Shown here: positions 15,850-24,100 of the stretch, piece after piece
Position numbering within the stretch: position 1 is the first letter of the stretch
Layout: every line of letters begins with the position of its first letter
Source of the DNA: Spartobacteria bacterium
GTDB lineage: Bacteria; Verrucomicrobiota; Verrucomicrobiia; Chthoniobacterales; UBA10450
Length of the DNA: 48,494 bases
Assembly (NCBI GenBank): GCA_003169695.1
Contig: PNAS01000057.1
Location: 1-48,494 of the forward strand
Direction: 5' to 3'
The notes under the pieces: model-generated
What the model was told of the DNA's origin: nothing
What the model saw: the letters and a program-made list of their open reading frames with translations, nothing else
The model's database searches: none
Position numbers and translations under genes: made by a program

Positions 15850-17556
15850 CTACATCTTCTCCGGCACCGCAATGCCTAGAAGATCCAAGCCGCGATGAAG
15901 AATGCGCGCCGTCAGCTCGCAGAGCGCGAGACGCGAGCTTCGCGCCGGCTCTGTTGATTTCAGGACGGGGCAGGCTTCGTAAAAGGCGTGGAAGCTGTTG
16001 GCCAGCTCGAAGAGATAATTCGCCAGAACGTTCGGCCGAAAATCGTTCAAAACAGTCGGAACGATTTCACCAAACTGACAGAGTCGTGTGGCGAGATTTC
16101 TTTCTTCGGGTGCGACTAGCACGAGTTCCTTCGCAGGGACAAACTCTTCGCCCGCTTTTCGGAAGATCGACCGGATGCGAACGTACGCGTTTTGCAAATA
16201 TGGCGCCGTGTTGCCTTGGAACGACAGCATTCGGTCCCAGGAGAAAATGTAATCCGTCATCCGATATTGGGATAGGTCCGCGTACTTCACCGCACCGATG
16301 CCGATGATTTTCGCGACGGCCTGCCGCTCGGCCTCCGGCAAATCCGGGTTTTTCTCGTCCACGATCTTGCGCGCCCGGCCGATCGCTTCCTCGAGCACGT
16401 CGCGCAGCGCAACGTTTTCGCCAGACCGCGTCTTCATCAGCTTGCGGTCGTCACCGAGAATGCTCCCATGCGTGATGTGCCGAAAATCGGCGCGGTAACC
16501 TTCACGCCACGCAATTTCGAAGATTTGCCGGAAATGCAATTGCTGCGGCGCCCCTGTCACGATCCAGACGGTGTCCGCCTTTAAATCGTTGATGCGGTAG
16601 TCGACAGTTGCGATGTCGGTCGTCGCGTAGTTGTAACCCCCGTCGCTCTTTCGGATGATGCATGGCTTGTCGGCAAGTTCCGGAATATCCCGGAAGAAAA
16701 CACAAACCGCGCCTTCGCTAATCTCCGCTAGACCCGATTTCAGCAAACGCTCGACGACACCAGCCAACCGATCGTTGTAAAAACTCTCGCCGCGCTGGAT
16801 GTCGTAATGGATGTCGAGGATCTTGTAGGCAACCTCGAATTCACGCAGGGAAAGCGCGACGCATTCCGTCCAGATGGCGAAGTTTTCCGCGTCGCCCGCC
16901 TGCAATTTCACCAACTCCTCCCGGCACGCCTCGCGCACGGCGGAATCCGCTGTGGCGCGGTCGTTCGCTCCTTTGTAAATGCGAACCAGCTCCGCGATCG
17001 GATCACGCTCGAGCGCCGCGCGATCGAGCAGATTCTTCCAACCGTAAATCACCATCCCGAATTGAGTGCCCCAATCACCGATATGATTGTCGCGGATGAC
17101 GTCGTGGCCGAGAAATGAAGCGATTCGCGCGAGCGCGTCGCCCAGCACGGTGCTGCGAATATGTCCGACGTGCATCGGCTTCGCCACGTTCGGCGAACCA
17201 AAATCGATCACGATGCGTTTGGGCGTGGCGGCCTTTTCGACGCCGAGCCCTTCGTCGCGCAGCAACCCTGCGGTTTGGGCGGCGATGGTCGCCGTCCGAA
17301 GCGTCAGGTTAATAAAGCCGGCACCAGCGATCGTCGGTGGATCACACCATTCGCTGACCGCGAGATGGTCGACAATTTTCTGCGCCAGCGCGCGCGGATC
17401 CTGACCCAGCTGTTTGGCGAGAACGAGTGCAGCGTTGGTTTGATAATCGCCGAAACGCGCATCGGTCGCCGGCGTGACCGCACCGGCTTGCGGCAAATCA
17501 GCCGCAGTCAGCGCTTCCGCCAGCTTCTGCGTGAGAAGCGCCTGGAAGGTTTCCAT
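15850..17556 (-). CDS. argS: Arginyl-tRNA synthetase
   Basis: Class I aminoacyl-tRNA synthetase charging tRNA-Arg, 568 residues. The N-terminal Arg-tRNA-synthetase domain (about 1-95) precedes the HIGH-type motif KPMHVGHIRSTVLGDAL. The KMSK counterpart lies in GSILGDDRKLMKTRSGENVA (Lys-x-Met-x-x-Arg). The DALR anticodon-binding domain occupies the C-terminus, with FHAFYEACPVLKS and ending LDLLGIAVPEKM. The ATG at 17556 has GGCGG just upstream. It starts six bases after ptsN ends, so the two are co-transcribed. The stop at 15850 adjoins a large inverted repeat. Confidence 0.96.
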   Translation of the reverse strand: METFQALLTQKLAEALTAADLPQAGAVTPATDARFGDYQTNAALVLAKQLGQDPRALAQKIVDHLAVSEWCDPPTIAGAGFINLTLRTATIAAQTAGLLRDEGLGVEKAATPKRIVIDFGSPNVAKPMHVGHIRSTVLGDALARIASFLGHDVIRDNHIGDWGTQFGMVIYGWKNLLDRAALERDPIAELVRIYKGANDRATADSAVREACREELVKLQAGDAENFAIWTECVALSLREFEVAYKILDIHYDIQRGESFYNDRLAGVVERLLKSGLAEISEGAVCVFFRDIPELADKPCIIRKSDGGYNYATTDIATVDYRINDLKADTVWIVTGAPQQLHFRQIFEIAWREGYRADFRHITHGSILGDDRKLMKTRSGENVALRDVLEEAIGRARKIVDEKNPDLPEAERQAVAKIIGIGAVKYADLSQYRMTDYIFSWDRMLSFQGNTAPYLQNAYVRIRSIFRKAGEEFVPAKELVLVAPEERNLATRLCQFGEIVPTVLNDFRPNVLANYLFELANSFHAFYEACPVLKSTEPARSSRLALCELTARILHRGLDLLGIAVPEKM

Positions 17557-17562
17557 CCGCCG

Positions 17563-18027
17563 TTATTTTTGTGAACGGTCGCGAAAGATCGCAAGAATCT
17601 CGTCGGCCGACTGAGCGGTAGCGAGGCTTTCGCGAATGCTTCGGTCGTTCAAAAACTTTGCGATCGAAGCGAGAGTACGCAGATGGGTTTGAAATTGATT
17701 CTTCGGTACGATAAACAGCACGACGAATTTCACCGGCGCGTTATCGAGCGCGTCGAACTCAATCCCTTGCGAAGAGCGGCCGAAGGACGCAACGACTTCG
17801 TCGATCCGATCGGAAGAGGCGTGCGGAATGGCGATCCCGAAACCGATGCCGGTGCTCATCGTTTCCTCGCGCTGTTTCAATGACGCCAGAATACTTTCGC
17901 GGTCCTCGGTCTTGATTTTGCCCAGGCCGACAAGGAGGTCGATCAGCTCGACGATAGCCGACCAACGCTCCGTGGCCTTCATCTCGGGGATGATTTGGTC
18001 GGCGGAAAGTAGACTGGCTAGGGACAT
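17563..18027 (-). CDS. ptsN: PTS EIIA-Ntr-type regulatory protein
   Basis: The 154-residue EIIA domain of the fructose/nitrogen type carries the phosphorylatable His in GFGIAIPHASSDRIDEVVAS. In the nitrogen PTS it receives phosphate from NPr and regulates transporters and enzymes rather than moving sugar. A downstream signature, VKFVVLFIVPKNQFQTHLRT, also fits. The product has only the EIIA domain, with no membrane EIIC. It is the first gene of a leftward run with argS (6-bp gap). The 173 bp upstream, shared with the divergent TraB/GumN gene, must hold the promoter; no clear -35/-10 pair is visible. Confidence 0.85.
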   Translation of the reverse strand: MSLASLLSADQIIPEMKATERWSAIVELIDLLVGLGKIKTEDRESILASLKQREETMSTGIGFGIAIPHASSDRIDEVVASFGRSSQGIEFDALDNAPVKFVVLFIVPKNQFQTHLRTLASIAKFLNDRSIRESLATAQSADEILAIFRDRSQK

Positions 18028-18200
18028 GCGCGATTCCCGATTGGGAGCGAAAGCTTATCTTGAGCGCTTGGGATGACAAGCGTGATTTGGCATCGAGGAA
18101 AGCCGCTGATTTCGCATCGCGGAGAAAGGTGAATCCGGCTGGGCCTCGCACTTGCTTCACTTGTCTAAAGAGTCGGATAACCTAAGGCTCAGAATTTACC

Positions 18201-19097
18201 ATGAACCATCTCGTGATTACTTCCCATTGGCGATGCGCGCGCCGATGGCTGCTCGGCGCCCTCACCGCGCCAATCATACTTGCCGTGGCCGCGAGGGCCG
18301 AACCCGCCATGTGGGTGATCCGGGACAAGGATTCGACCATTTATTTGATCGGTACCATGCACCTGCTCCGGCATGAGACGGAATGGGATGCCTCCAAGGT
18401 GAAGAAGACCGTGAGCGAAAGCAGCGAGCTCTGGCTGGAAGTGGCCGATATTGATGATCAAGCGAGCGTCGCACCGATAATCGCGCAGTACGGCATTGAT
18501 CGGGAAAAAACGCTCTCGAGCAAGCTGAACGCCAGACAGCAGGAAAAGTTAGCCAAGCTCGCGGCCACTTACGGAGTTCCGCTCGCGAGTCTTGAGCCGA
18601 TGAAGCCGTGGATGGCCGCTCTGATGTTCGCCGTGCTGCCGTTGCAAAAAGCCGGCTACGATCCGAACGCCGGGATTGACCGGCTCCTCAAGGCGCAGGC
18701 GGAGAAGGAGGGCGACAAAATCTACGGATTCGAGACGGCGGAGGAGCAGGTTCGATTTTTCGCCGAACTGCCTGAGGCCGAACAGATCGCTTTCCTCGAG
18801 GAAACCCTTGGCGACGCGGAGAAGGGAATGGCTCAACTCGAAAAACTAGCCAAGGCCTGGATTGATGGCGATAACGAGACAATCGGCAACATTCTCGTGA
18901 ACGAGTTTAAGAAGGAAGCACCCGCGGTGTACGAGAAATTTCTCGTTCAGCGCAATATCGCCTGGAGTGAAAAAATCGCCGAGATTCTGAAAGGCTCAGG
19001 CGTCCAGCAAATCGCGGTCGGCGCCGCTCACCTGGCCGGTCCCGACAGTCTTCAGGTGCAACTCGCGAAGCGCGGGATCAAAGTGGAGCGTTACTGA
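18201..19097 (+). CDS. TraB/GumN family exported protein
   Basis: Residues 1-33 are a signal peptide (Arg-rich start, LLGALTAPIILAVAARA). The mature chain opens PAMWVIRDKDSTIYLIGTMH, the conserved N-terminal block of the TraB/GumN family, and ends with AVGAAHLAGPDSLQVQLAKR, the conserved C-terminal GxxHL block. In between, GYDPNAGIDRLL and IYGFETAEEQVRFF also match the family. It is distantly related to erythromycin-esterase-like and putative metal-dependent proteases; biochemical function in bacteria is not settled. The length of 298 is usual. The gene is alone on this strand and converges on the GT2 gene. Confidence 0.85.
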   Translation: MNHLVITSHWRCARRWLLGALTAPIILAVAARAEPAMWVIRDKDSTIYLIGTMHLLRHETEWDASKVKKTVSESSELWLEVADIDDQASVAPIIAQYGIDREKTLSSKLNARQQEKLAKLAATYGVPLASLEPMKPWMAALMFAVLPLQKAGYDPNAGIDRLLKAQAEKEGDKIYGFETAEEQVRFFAELPEAEQIAFLEETLGDAEKGMAQLEKLAKAWIDGDNETIGNILVNEFKKEAPAVYEKFLVQRNIAWSEKIAEILKGSGVQQIAVGAAHLAGPDSLQVQLAKRGIKVERY

Positions 19098-19130
19098 AGT
19101 TCCCCTCAGAGTCTTAATGGAGCGTGGAAC

Positions 19131-19835
19131 CTAATCGCGTACCTTATAGTTGAGCCGACGGGAAAGGAGCCAGCGCACACCGAACATATCCACGGTGGCG
19201 CGAATGGCGCGATTGCCCAGGCCGTATTTGCTCTGGCCAAATTTTCGCGGGCGATGATTCACGGGAATCTCGACCAGCCGATACCCCGCGCCCTTCACCA
19301 GCGCGGGAATAAACCGATGCATCCCTTTGAACGGAAGCAGCGCGCCGATGCATTCGCGACCCATCGCTTTCAACGTGCATCCCGTATCGCGAACGCCATC
19401 CTTCGTGAATCTGCTGCGGACAAAATTGGCGACGCGACTCGTAACCCGCTTAATAAACGTGTCCTTCCGTTGCGCGCGATAGCCGCAAACCAGATCGGCG
19501 CCGCGCTCGATCTCCGCGAGCAACCTGGGAATATCGGCGGGATCGTTCTGCAAGTCGCCATCGATGAGCACCGCGGTTCGTCCGCGCGCGCTGTGCAAAC
19601 CGGCATAGAGCGCTGCGCTCTGTCCGGCGTTTTTTTCGAATCGCAGCACCCGGATTCCCGGCGCAAGCGCAATCCGCTCCACGGTGTGATCGCTGGATCC
19701 ATCGTCCACGAAGATGATTTCGTAATCGAGCCCGGTCAGCGCAGCCGTGAGCTCGAATTGCAGAATCGGAACATTCTCTTCCTCGTTAAATAACGGCACG
19801 ACGACCGAAACTGCCAGCGAATCAGCATCGTTCAT
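19131..19835 (-). CDS. Glycosyltransferase family 2, polyprenyl-phosphate sugar transferase type
   Basis: VSVVVPLFNEEENVPILQFE, IIFVDDGSSDHTVERI, AVLIDGDLQNDPADIPRLL (DxD-type metal site) and GMHRFIPALVKGAGYRLVEI are the blocks of dolichol-/undecaprenyl-phosphate glycosyltransferases such as ArnC/DPMS. It would load a sugar onto undecaprenyl phosphate on the cytoplasmic face. The two C-terminal membrane helices usual in ArnC are missing: the protein ends in LLSRRLNYKVRD. The ATG at 19835 overlaps the stop of the GT39 gene as ATGA, so I prefer it to an ATG 14 codons upstream. It is the last gene of PAP2-GT39-GT2. Confidence 0.88.
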   Translation of the reverse strand: MNDADSLAVSVVVPLFNEEENVPILQFELTAALTGLDYEIIFVDDGSSDHTVERIALAPGIRVLRFEKNAGQSAALYAGLHSARGRTAVLIDGDLQNDPADIPRLLAEIERGADLVCGYRAQRKDTFIKRVTSRVANFVRSRFTKDGVRDTGCTLKAMGRECIGALLPFKGMHRFIPALVKGAGYRLVEIPVNHRPRKFGQSKYGLGNRAIRATVDMFGVRWLLSRRLNYKVRD

Positions 19836-21409
19836 AGCGGCAAAATCCGATAATTCCGGCAAAGAAAAATTTCCCATTCGCGCACTTTGGCACCGAAACG
19901 GCGGACCTCGACGGTGGCAACTTTTTCCGTGGACTGAAACGCAGCGCGAATATTGTGGGGAAGATCGCCTGTCCGCGAGTTCTGGACATAAAGGGCACTG
20001 CGCCCTTCGAACAAATTGATTCCGCTTTCCTCCGTGTAAACCTCGCCGTCCGGCTGCGGGACATTCGGCGGCGCTTCGACAAATTCATCGTAGCGCGGCC
20101 AGAAGGAGAACTGGTTCAAAATGTCCTGCGACTCGACGATGTATACAGGCGGGTGCCCGGGACCCTCCACGCGCTTGTCGCGCAGATAAAATGATAACTC
20201 CGAAGCACGATCGCGTTGATCGGCGATCAGGAAAAGCCGCTCTCCCAGTTGTGGTTCGAGCTCGGCGCGTAATTTTTCCACGGCGCGAGCGGCCGATTTC
20301 CAGCCGCGGACTCGATCCGCGGGATCGCGTCGAGGAATCCGCACGCCCATGCTCCGCAGGATATCGGTATCGAGCGCGAGGAGGCTCATGCCGAGTCCGA
20401 CCAGGATCGCCAGGGCGAGAAACCGCCTCAACCCCCCGCTCGCGATCAGGCGCTCGTGCCAATAGGCGGCCGCCAGCACGCCGAAGCTGACGAATGCTAG
20501 CACGTCCCAGTTCGGCGCAGCCTGCTTGTTGACCGACATCAGAAGATAAAACGCGAAGACGGGCAGACCAAACCAAACAAGAAAGAGCACTTTGAATTGC
20601 TGGCGCGCGCGGCGCCAATTCGCGATGACAGCCCAGGCGACGCCTAGAAAAAGCAGCGGCGAAAAGAAGAAAAAATGTGCGGCGAGAAATCCGAGCAGTT
20701 CGCGCGGATGAAAGCCGATTGAGTGATCCAGGCTTCCTCGCGAACGCAAATGCGCCAGGGTGATCCAGGTGTGTTGCGCATTCCAGATAATCGGCGGCAG
20801 CGTGCAGAGTACGAAGATGGCGAGGAGAAAATAGAGGCCGGGCCGCTTGAATTCCCGGCGCAGCCGCGGGGCGAGCGCGAGCACGAGCAGGATGGAAACG
20901 AGCTCGAAGGCGTTCGTGTATTTGCAAAGAAACCCGATCCCGACGAGCAGGCCGGTCACCGGCCAGAGCCAGGAAAAATTCAGACTTCGCTCGAGGGCCA
21001 GCCAGAATGTGTACATAGCCGCCGTCCAGAAAAAAATCGAGAGCGGATCGATCGTCATGACGAGATTGCCGATGTTGAAAATCGGGAGCGCGTTGAGCGC
21101 GAGCACGGCCCAGAATCCCGCCGTCGCGTTGAAAAGGCGTCGCGTGAAATAGTAAACCAGCAAGCTGGTGCCCGCGCCGAGGATCGGACTCCAGAAGCGG
21201 ACTCCGAATTCGGTCGCGCCGAAAATCGCGGTGCTGGCCCGGATCGCGAAGGCGATTCCAGGTCCTTTGCTGAAGTAGGACGGCGCCAGGCGCTCCGACC
21301 ACATCCAGTAATGCGCCTCATCGAACTCGAGATCGGTCGTGCCGAGAAGCGTAAGGCGTATCGCGGTCAGGCCGAGGATGAAGAACCAAACCGCTCTCGT
21401 GTTACTCAT
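19832..21409 (-). CDS. Glycosyltransferase family 39, ArnT-like membrane transferase
   Basis: The polytopic protein of about 525 residues begins MSNTRAVWFFILGLTAIRLT and carries the first-loop motif DLEFDEAHYWMWSERLAPSY, the D-E site of PMT/ArnT-type transferases that use polyprenyl-phosphate sugars. About eleven hydrophobic segments follow, then a periplasmic C-terminal domain of about 170 residues. Such enzymes move a sugar from undecaprenyl phosphate to lipid A or a protein on the periplasmic side. The ATG at 21409 makes an ATGA overlap with the upstream PAP2 gene; the in-frame extension to 21475 lies inside PAP2 and is ignored. The chain of overlaps argues for a single pathway with the GT2 enzyme as donor maker. 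Confidence 0.9.
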   Translation of the reverse strand: MSNTRAVWFFILGLTAIRLTLLGTTDLEFDEAHYWMWSERLAPSYFSKGPGIAFAIRASTAIFGATEFGVRFWSPILGAGTSLLVYYFTRRLFNATAGFWAVLALNALPIFNIGNLVMTIDPLSIFFWTAAMYTFWLALERSLNFSWLWPVTGLLVGIGFLCKYTNAFELVSILLVLALAPRLRREFKRPGLYFLLAIFVLCTLPPIIWNAQHTWITLAHLRSRGSLDHSIGFHPRELLGFLAAHFFFFSPLLFLGVAWAVIANWRRARQQFKVLFLVWFGLPVFAFYLLMSVNKQAAPNWDVLAFVSFGVLAAAYWHERLIASGGLRRFLALAILVGLGMSLLALDTDILRSMGVRIPRRDPADRVRGWKSAARAVEKLRAELEPQLGERLFLIADQRDRASELSFYLRDKRVEGPGHPPVYIVESQDILNQFSFWPRYDEFVEAPPNVPQPDGEVYTEESGINLFEGRSALYVQNSRTGDLPHNIRAAFQSTEKVATVEVRRFGAKVREWEIFLCRNYRILPL

Positions 21410-22059
21410 GAGGTCGCTTGGCCGCGCAAACTGGGATGACGCGCGAAAAGTCGTGGCACCCACCGCGGCCCGCATCGTCTCCAGAGAAATTCCAGCAGAG
21501 CGGCCATGAGGAGTGCCTGGCCCAGCGCCATGAACGCGGTCGCGATCACATCACTCGGCCAGTGGGCGCCCAAGTAGATTCGCGAATAACCGATCGCCGC
21601 CGCAACCAAAAAATAAAGCCAGCCCCACCGACGGAAGAAGAGCGTGCAAATCGTGGCGATGATCACGTTGTCCGTCACGTGGCCTGAGGGAAACGAGGGT
21701 CCGGATTTGGTGTGATCGGTCTGATCGGAAAATCGAATGGTGGGCTTCTGGAAGAGCGTCATGAATTCGGGACGCGTTCGTTCGAGCTGAACCATCCGCA
21801 CCTTTTGAACCTGCTTCGGTCGGCGACGATCAATCGCGCTCTTCAAAGTGCGAACGAAAAATTGTTCGGAGATAATCAGGGTCAGAAGCAGGCAAAAAAC
21901 AAATGCGCGGCCCTTAAATCCCATGAAAAGCAGCGCATAAAGGCCCAGACCAATGAGCACCGGCTTCCAGATTTCGACATTGCTGATTGCGGCCATGAAC
22001 AAGTCGAGCGCGGGACTCGTCCATCGTTCGTTAATGAGATGAAAAATGACCTGATCCAT
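21406..22059 (-). CDS. PAP2-family membrane phosphatase
   Basis: The 217-residue protein has about five membrane helices and the three-part PAP2 signature: K-x6-RP in KSAIDRRRPKQVQ, PSFPSGHVTDN, and SRIYLGAHWPSDVIAT. Family members dephosphorylate undecaprenyl pyrophosphate, lipid A or phosphatidate at the periplasmic face. As the first gene of a translationally coupled unit with an ArnT-like transferase and a polyprenyl-phosphate glycosyltransferase, the best guess is lipid A or carrier-lipid dephosphorylation. That would either free the site for sugar addition or recycle the carrier. Confidence 0.88.
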   Translation of the reverse strand: MDQVIFHLINERWTSPALDLFMAAISNVEIWKPVLIGLGLYALLFMGFKGRAFVFCLLLTLIISEQFFVRTLKSAIDRRRPKQVQKVRMVQLERTRPEFMTLFQKPTIRFSDQTDHTKSGPSFPSGHVTDNVIIATICTLFFRRWGWLYFLVAAAIGYSRIYLGAHWPSDVIATAFMALGQALLMAALLEFLWRRCGPRWVPRLFARHPSLRGQATS

Positions 22060-22067
22060 TGGAGAGT

Positions 22068-22131
22068 GTTAGGCTTTGAGTCTTAAGCTTTAAAAAGCTG
22101 ACGCGCTATTCGGCTTCACTTAAAGCGTAAC
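22068..22131. repeat. AT-richer inverted repeat in a divergent promoter region
   Basis: GTTAGGCTTTGAGT (22068-22081) and ACTTAAAGCGTAAC (22118-22131) are inverted copies with 12 of 14 bases matching. Next to it CACTTAAAGC is repeated directly at about 22138-22147. It occupies the gap between the divergent PAP2 and LolA-like genes, so it could be an operator or another dispersed repeat. Confidence 0.45.
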
Positions 22132-22156
22132 CCTTAACACTTAAAGCTTCTTTACG

Positions 22157-22828
22157 ATGCGCAAAGAGATCGCCCCCTGTCTTCTGATTGCAATGATGGC
22201 ATTGGGGGCGAGCGCGCCGTTGCCGTCGGCAAAAGAGATCCTTACGTCGGTTCGCCTTCAGCAGGCGCAGCAGCAGATCGACCTGCAAGGGCAACTGCGT
22301 GAGAACGAGAAAGTGGTTCCATTTCGTCTCACTCAGACCGGGCCGGTGATTCGTTACACGTTCTCAAATCCCGACGAAGCGCTGCAACTGCGCCTGGGTG
22401 AAAACGATTCGCGGCTCGAGGAGGTGACCCGGAGCGGCGTGGAGAAAATCACACCGGCGCAATTCGATCACAAAGTGCGCGGCACCGGTGTCAGCTACGA
22501 GGACCTCGCGCTGAAATTTCTTTACTGGCAGAACGCCCGCGTGACTGGGGATGACACAATTCGCACGCGCAATTGTTGGAAGGTGGAATTGAAGGCGCCT
22601 TCGCGGCAGTCGCAATACTCGAATGTGTTTCTCTGGGTGGACAAAAGCGGCGGCGCGCTCATGCGGATGGAGGGCTACGATTGGAACGGCCAGCTCGCCA
22701 AGCGCTTCGAGGTCGTCTCTGCGCAGAAGATCGAAGGCCGCTGGTTTTTGAAACAAATGCGGATCGAGGAGATCCAGCCCGGCACTGGGAAAGTGCAGGC
22801 GCGGACTTATCTTGAGATCAAGAAGTAG
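22157..22828 (+). CDS. Outer-membrane lipoprotein-sorting (LolA-like) protein
   Basis: A signal peptide (MRKEIAPCLLIAMMALGASA) precedes a mature chain of about 200 residues built as a curved beta sheet. The C-terminal signature SNVFLWVDKSGGALMRMEGY, then KRFEVVSAQKIEGRWFLKQM, and the end RTYLEIKK match the 'outer membrane lipoprotein-sorting protein' family, periplasmic proteins with the LolA/LolB hydrophobic-cradle fold. No other lol gene is nearby, so a role in lipoprotein or lipid handling is inferred from fold only. The stop TAG at 22826 is followed, in the same frame, by the remnant of a different gene. Confidence 0.85.
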   Translation: MRKEIAPCLLIAMMALGASAPLPSAKEILTSVRLQQAQQQIDLQGQLRENEKVVPFRLTQTGPVIRYTFSNPDEALQLRLGENDSRLEEVTRSGVEKITPAQFDHKVRGTGVSYEDLALKFLYWQNARVTGDDTIRTRNCWKVELKAPSRQSQYSNVFLWVDKSGGALMRMEGYDWNGQLAKRFEVVSAQKIEGRWFLKQMRIEEIQPGTGKVQARTYLEIKK

Positions 22829-23218
22829 ATAACGCCCCGACTCCCCGCGCTGGGAAACGTCTATCGGGGCACAAAGGTCCTCCCAGATTCGAAGGCCACG
22901 ACGTTAAACTGGCGCGTTTTGACCGGATGGATCGGACCTTCACTTGCGACTTCGAATGTTCCGAATCTTCTCGCGGATCCGACACTCGAGCTTCACGACG
23001 GCAAGGGGGCGATGCTTGATTCAAACGACGATTGGAGTTCGAGCTCGGACCAAGCTGAAATTCAAGCGAGCGACGCTGCCCCGATGAACCCGAAGGAATC
23101 AGCGGTGCTCCGAATACTTCCGGCCGATCCTTGCGCCGCCACCGGGCGCGGCATAAACAACACGACGAGCGTCGGCTACGTAGAAATTTATCAACTGCCG
23201 AAAGGTGTTCTTCTGTAG
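22829..23218 (+). pseudogene. Remnant of a secreted-protein C-terminal domain
   Basis: After the stop of the LolA-like gene the same frame stays open for about 130 codons but has no plausible start. It encodes IGPSLATSNVPNLLADPTLE, then LHDGKGAMLDSNDDWSSSSD, EIQASDAAP, KESAVLRILP and NNTTSVGYVEIYQL. This is recognisable as the terminal domain that large secreted Verrucomicrobiota proteins carry (GIGPSL...PTLELHDGSG...NNTTGVGLVEVYDL). The stretch around LPADPCAATGRG deviates from the expected LPPGAYTAIVRG, which suggests decay. I read it as a pseudogene fragment; readthrough of the TAG is the alternative. Confidence 0.65.
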
Positions 23219-23223
23219 CATTG

Positions 23224-23988
23224 CTACTCTTCCTGCGCGCCTTGGACGATTTGCGCGAAGCTGCGCGGATCGAGGCTCGCGCCACCGACGAGTGCGCCAT
23301 CGATGTCTGGTTGCGTCATGAGCGTGCGGGCGTTGTCCGGCTTCACGCTTCCGCCGTACTGAATCCGAATCTTATCGGCCGTGGCGTCGTCGGAAATTTC
23401 TCCGAGCGTACGGCGGATGAACGCGTGCGCTTCCTGCGCTTGTTCCGCAGTCGCGGTCTTGCCCGTTCCGATCGCCCAAACCGGTTCGTAGGCAATGACC
23501 GTCTCGTGCAATTCCTTGGCGCCCAACCTAGCGAGACCGCCTCTGAGTTGCGTTCCTAATACCTTCTCAACGTCGCCACGCTCCCGTTGCTCGAGCGTTT
23601 CGCCCACGCAAACAATGGGACGCAACATGGCTTCATGCGCGGCGCGCACTTTGCGGTTCACGATTTCATCCGTCTCTCCGAAAAGGGTCCGCCGCTCACT
23701 GTGCCCGAGCACAACGTAACGGACGAACAGATCGCGCAGCATTGCCGGACTGATTTCGCCAGTGAAAGCGCCCGAGCGTTCCCAATGCATATTCTGCGCG
23801 CCGACCTTGATATGTTGCGCCTGGTCGAGCGCGCCGTTTACCGCAGCGATCGCGGTGAAGGGCGGAAGGATCACGACTTCCACCTCGGTGGACTCGCCGA
23901 TCTCCAGGAGGAAGGTGGCGACGAAGTCCGCCGCCTCACTCTGGGTCATGTTCATCTTCCAATTGGCAGCGATGATTTTTTTACGCAT
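23224..23988 (-). CDS. tpiA: Triosephosphate isomerase
   Basis: It interconverts dihydroxyacetone phosphate and glyceraldehyde-3-phosphate. At 254 residues it has the standard length and all landmarks: KIIAANWKMN (Asn/Lys), YVVLGHSERR (catalytic His), VIAYEPVWAIGTGKTATAEQ (catalytic Glu plus loop 6) and QYGGSVKPDN with GALVGGASLD phosphate loops. It is the distal gene of the leftward glycolytic run gap-pgk-...-tpiA. A palindromic repeat of 89 bp lies between it and the acyltransferase gene, which may reduce read-through or stabilise upstream mRNA. No Shine-Dalgarno is visible before ATG 23988. Confidence 0.97.
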   Translation of the reverse strand: MRKKIIAANWKMNMTQSEAADFVATFLLEIGESTEVEVVILPPFTAIAAVNGALDQAQHIKVGAQNMHWERSGAFTGEISPAMLRDLFVRYVVLGHSERRTLFGETDEIVNRKVRAAHEAMLRPIVCVGETLEQRERGDVEKVLGTQLRGGLARLGAKELHETVIAYEPVWAIGTGKTATAEQAQEAHAFIRRTLGEISDDATADKIRIQYGGSVKPDNARTLMTQPDIDGALVGGASLDPRSFAQIVQGAQEE

Positions 23989-24001
23989 GGGATTTTCAGC
24001 T

Positions 24002-24090
24002 GGTAGGAATGTACCTCCGGGGCGTCCGACTATTCATGCACACGCGAGCGGGCGTAACAAGTCGGACGCTTCGGAGAAGCGTCCCTACCT
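24002..24090. repeat. GTAG-ended inverted repeat, copy B
   Basis: The arm at 24002-24030 (GGTAGGAATGTACCTCCGGG...GTCCGAC) and the reverse complement of 24062-24090 (GGTAGGGACGCTTCTCCGAA...GTCCGAC) match at 22 of 29 positions. The loop contains CGCGAGCGGGCG. Each arm corresponds to one arm of copy A at 8451-8536, in the same left/right asymmetry (ACCTC...GGGGCG against TCTCCGAAGC). It lies in the MBOAT-tpiA gap. Confidence 0.8.
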
Positions 24091-24100
24091 GTTGCTGTAA

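Noticed and set aside
13919..15898. A 659-codon open frame on the + strand
   Set aside because: It lies antisense to treY, whose protein matches its family along the full length; the frame is Arg/Glu-rich with no domains, a by-product of high GC.
20085..21302. A 405-codon frame on the - strand
   Set aside because: Out-of-frame shadow of the GT39 gene.
20723..21439. A 238-codon + strand frame rich in Arg and Glu
   Set aside because: Antisense to the GT39 gene; composition is that of a shadow frame.
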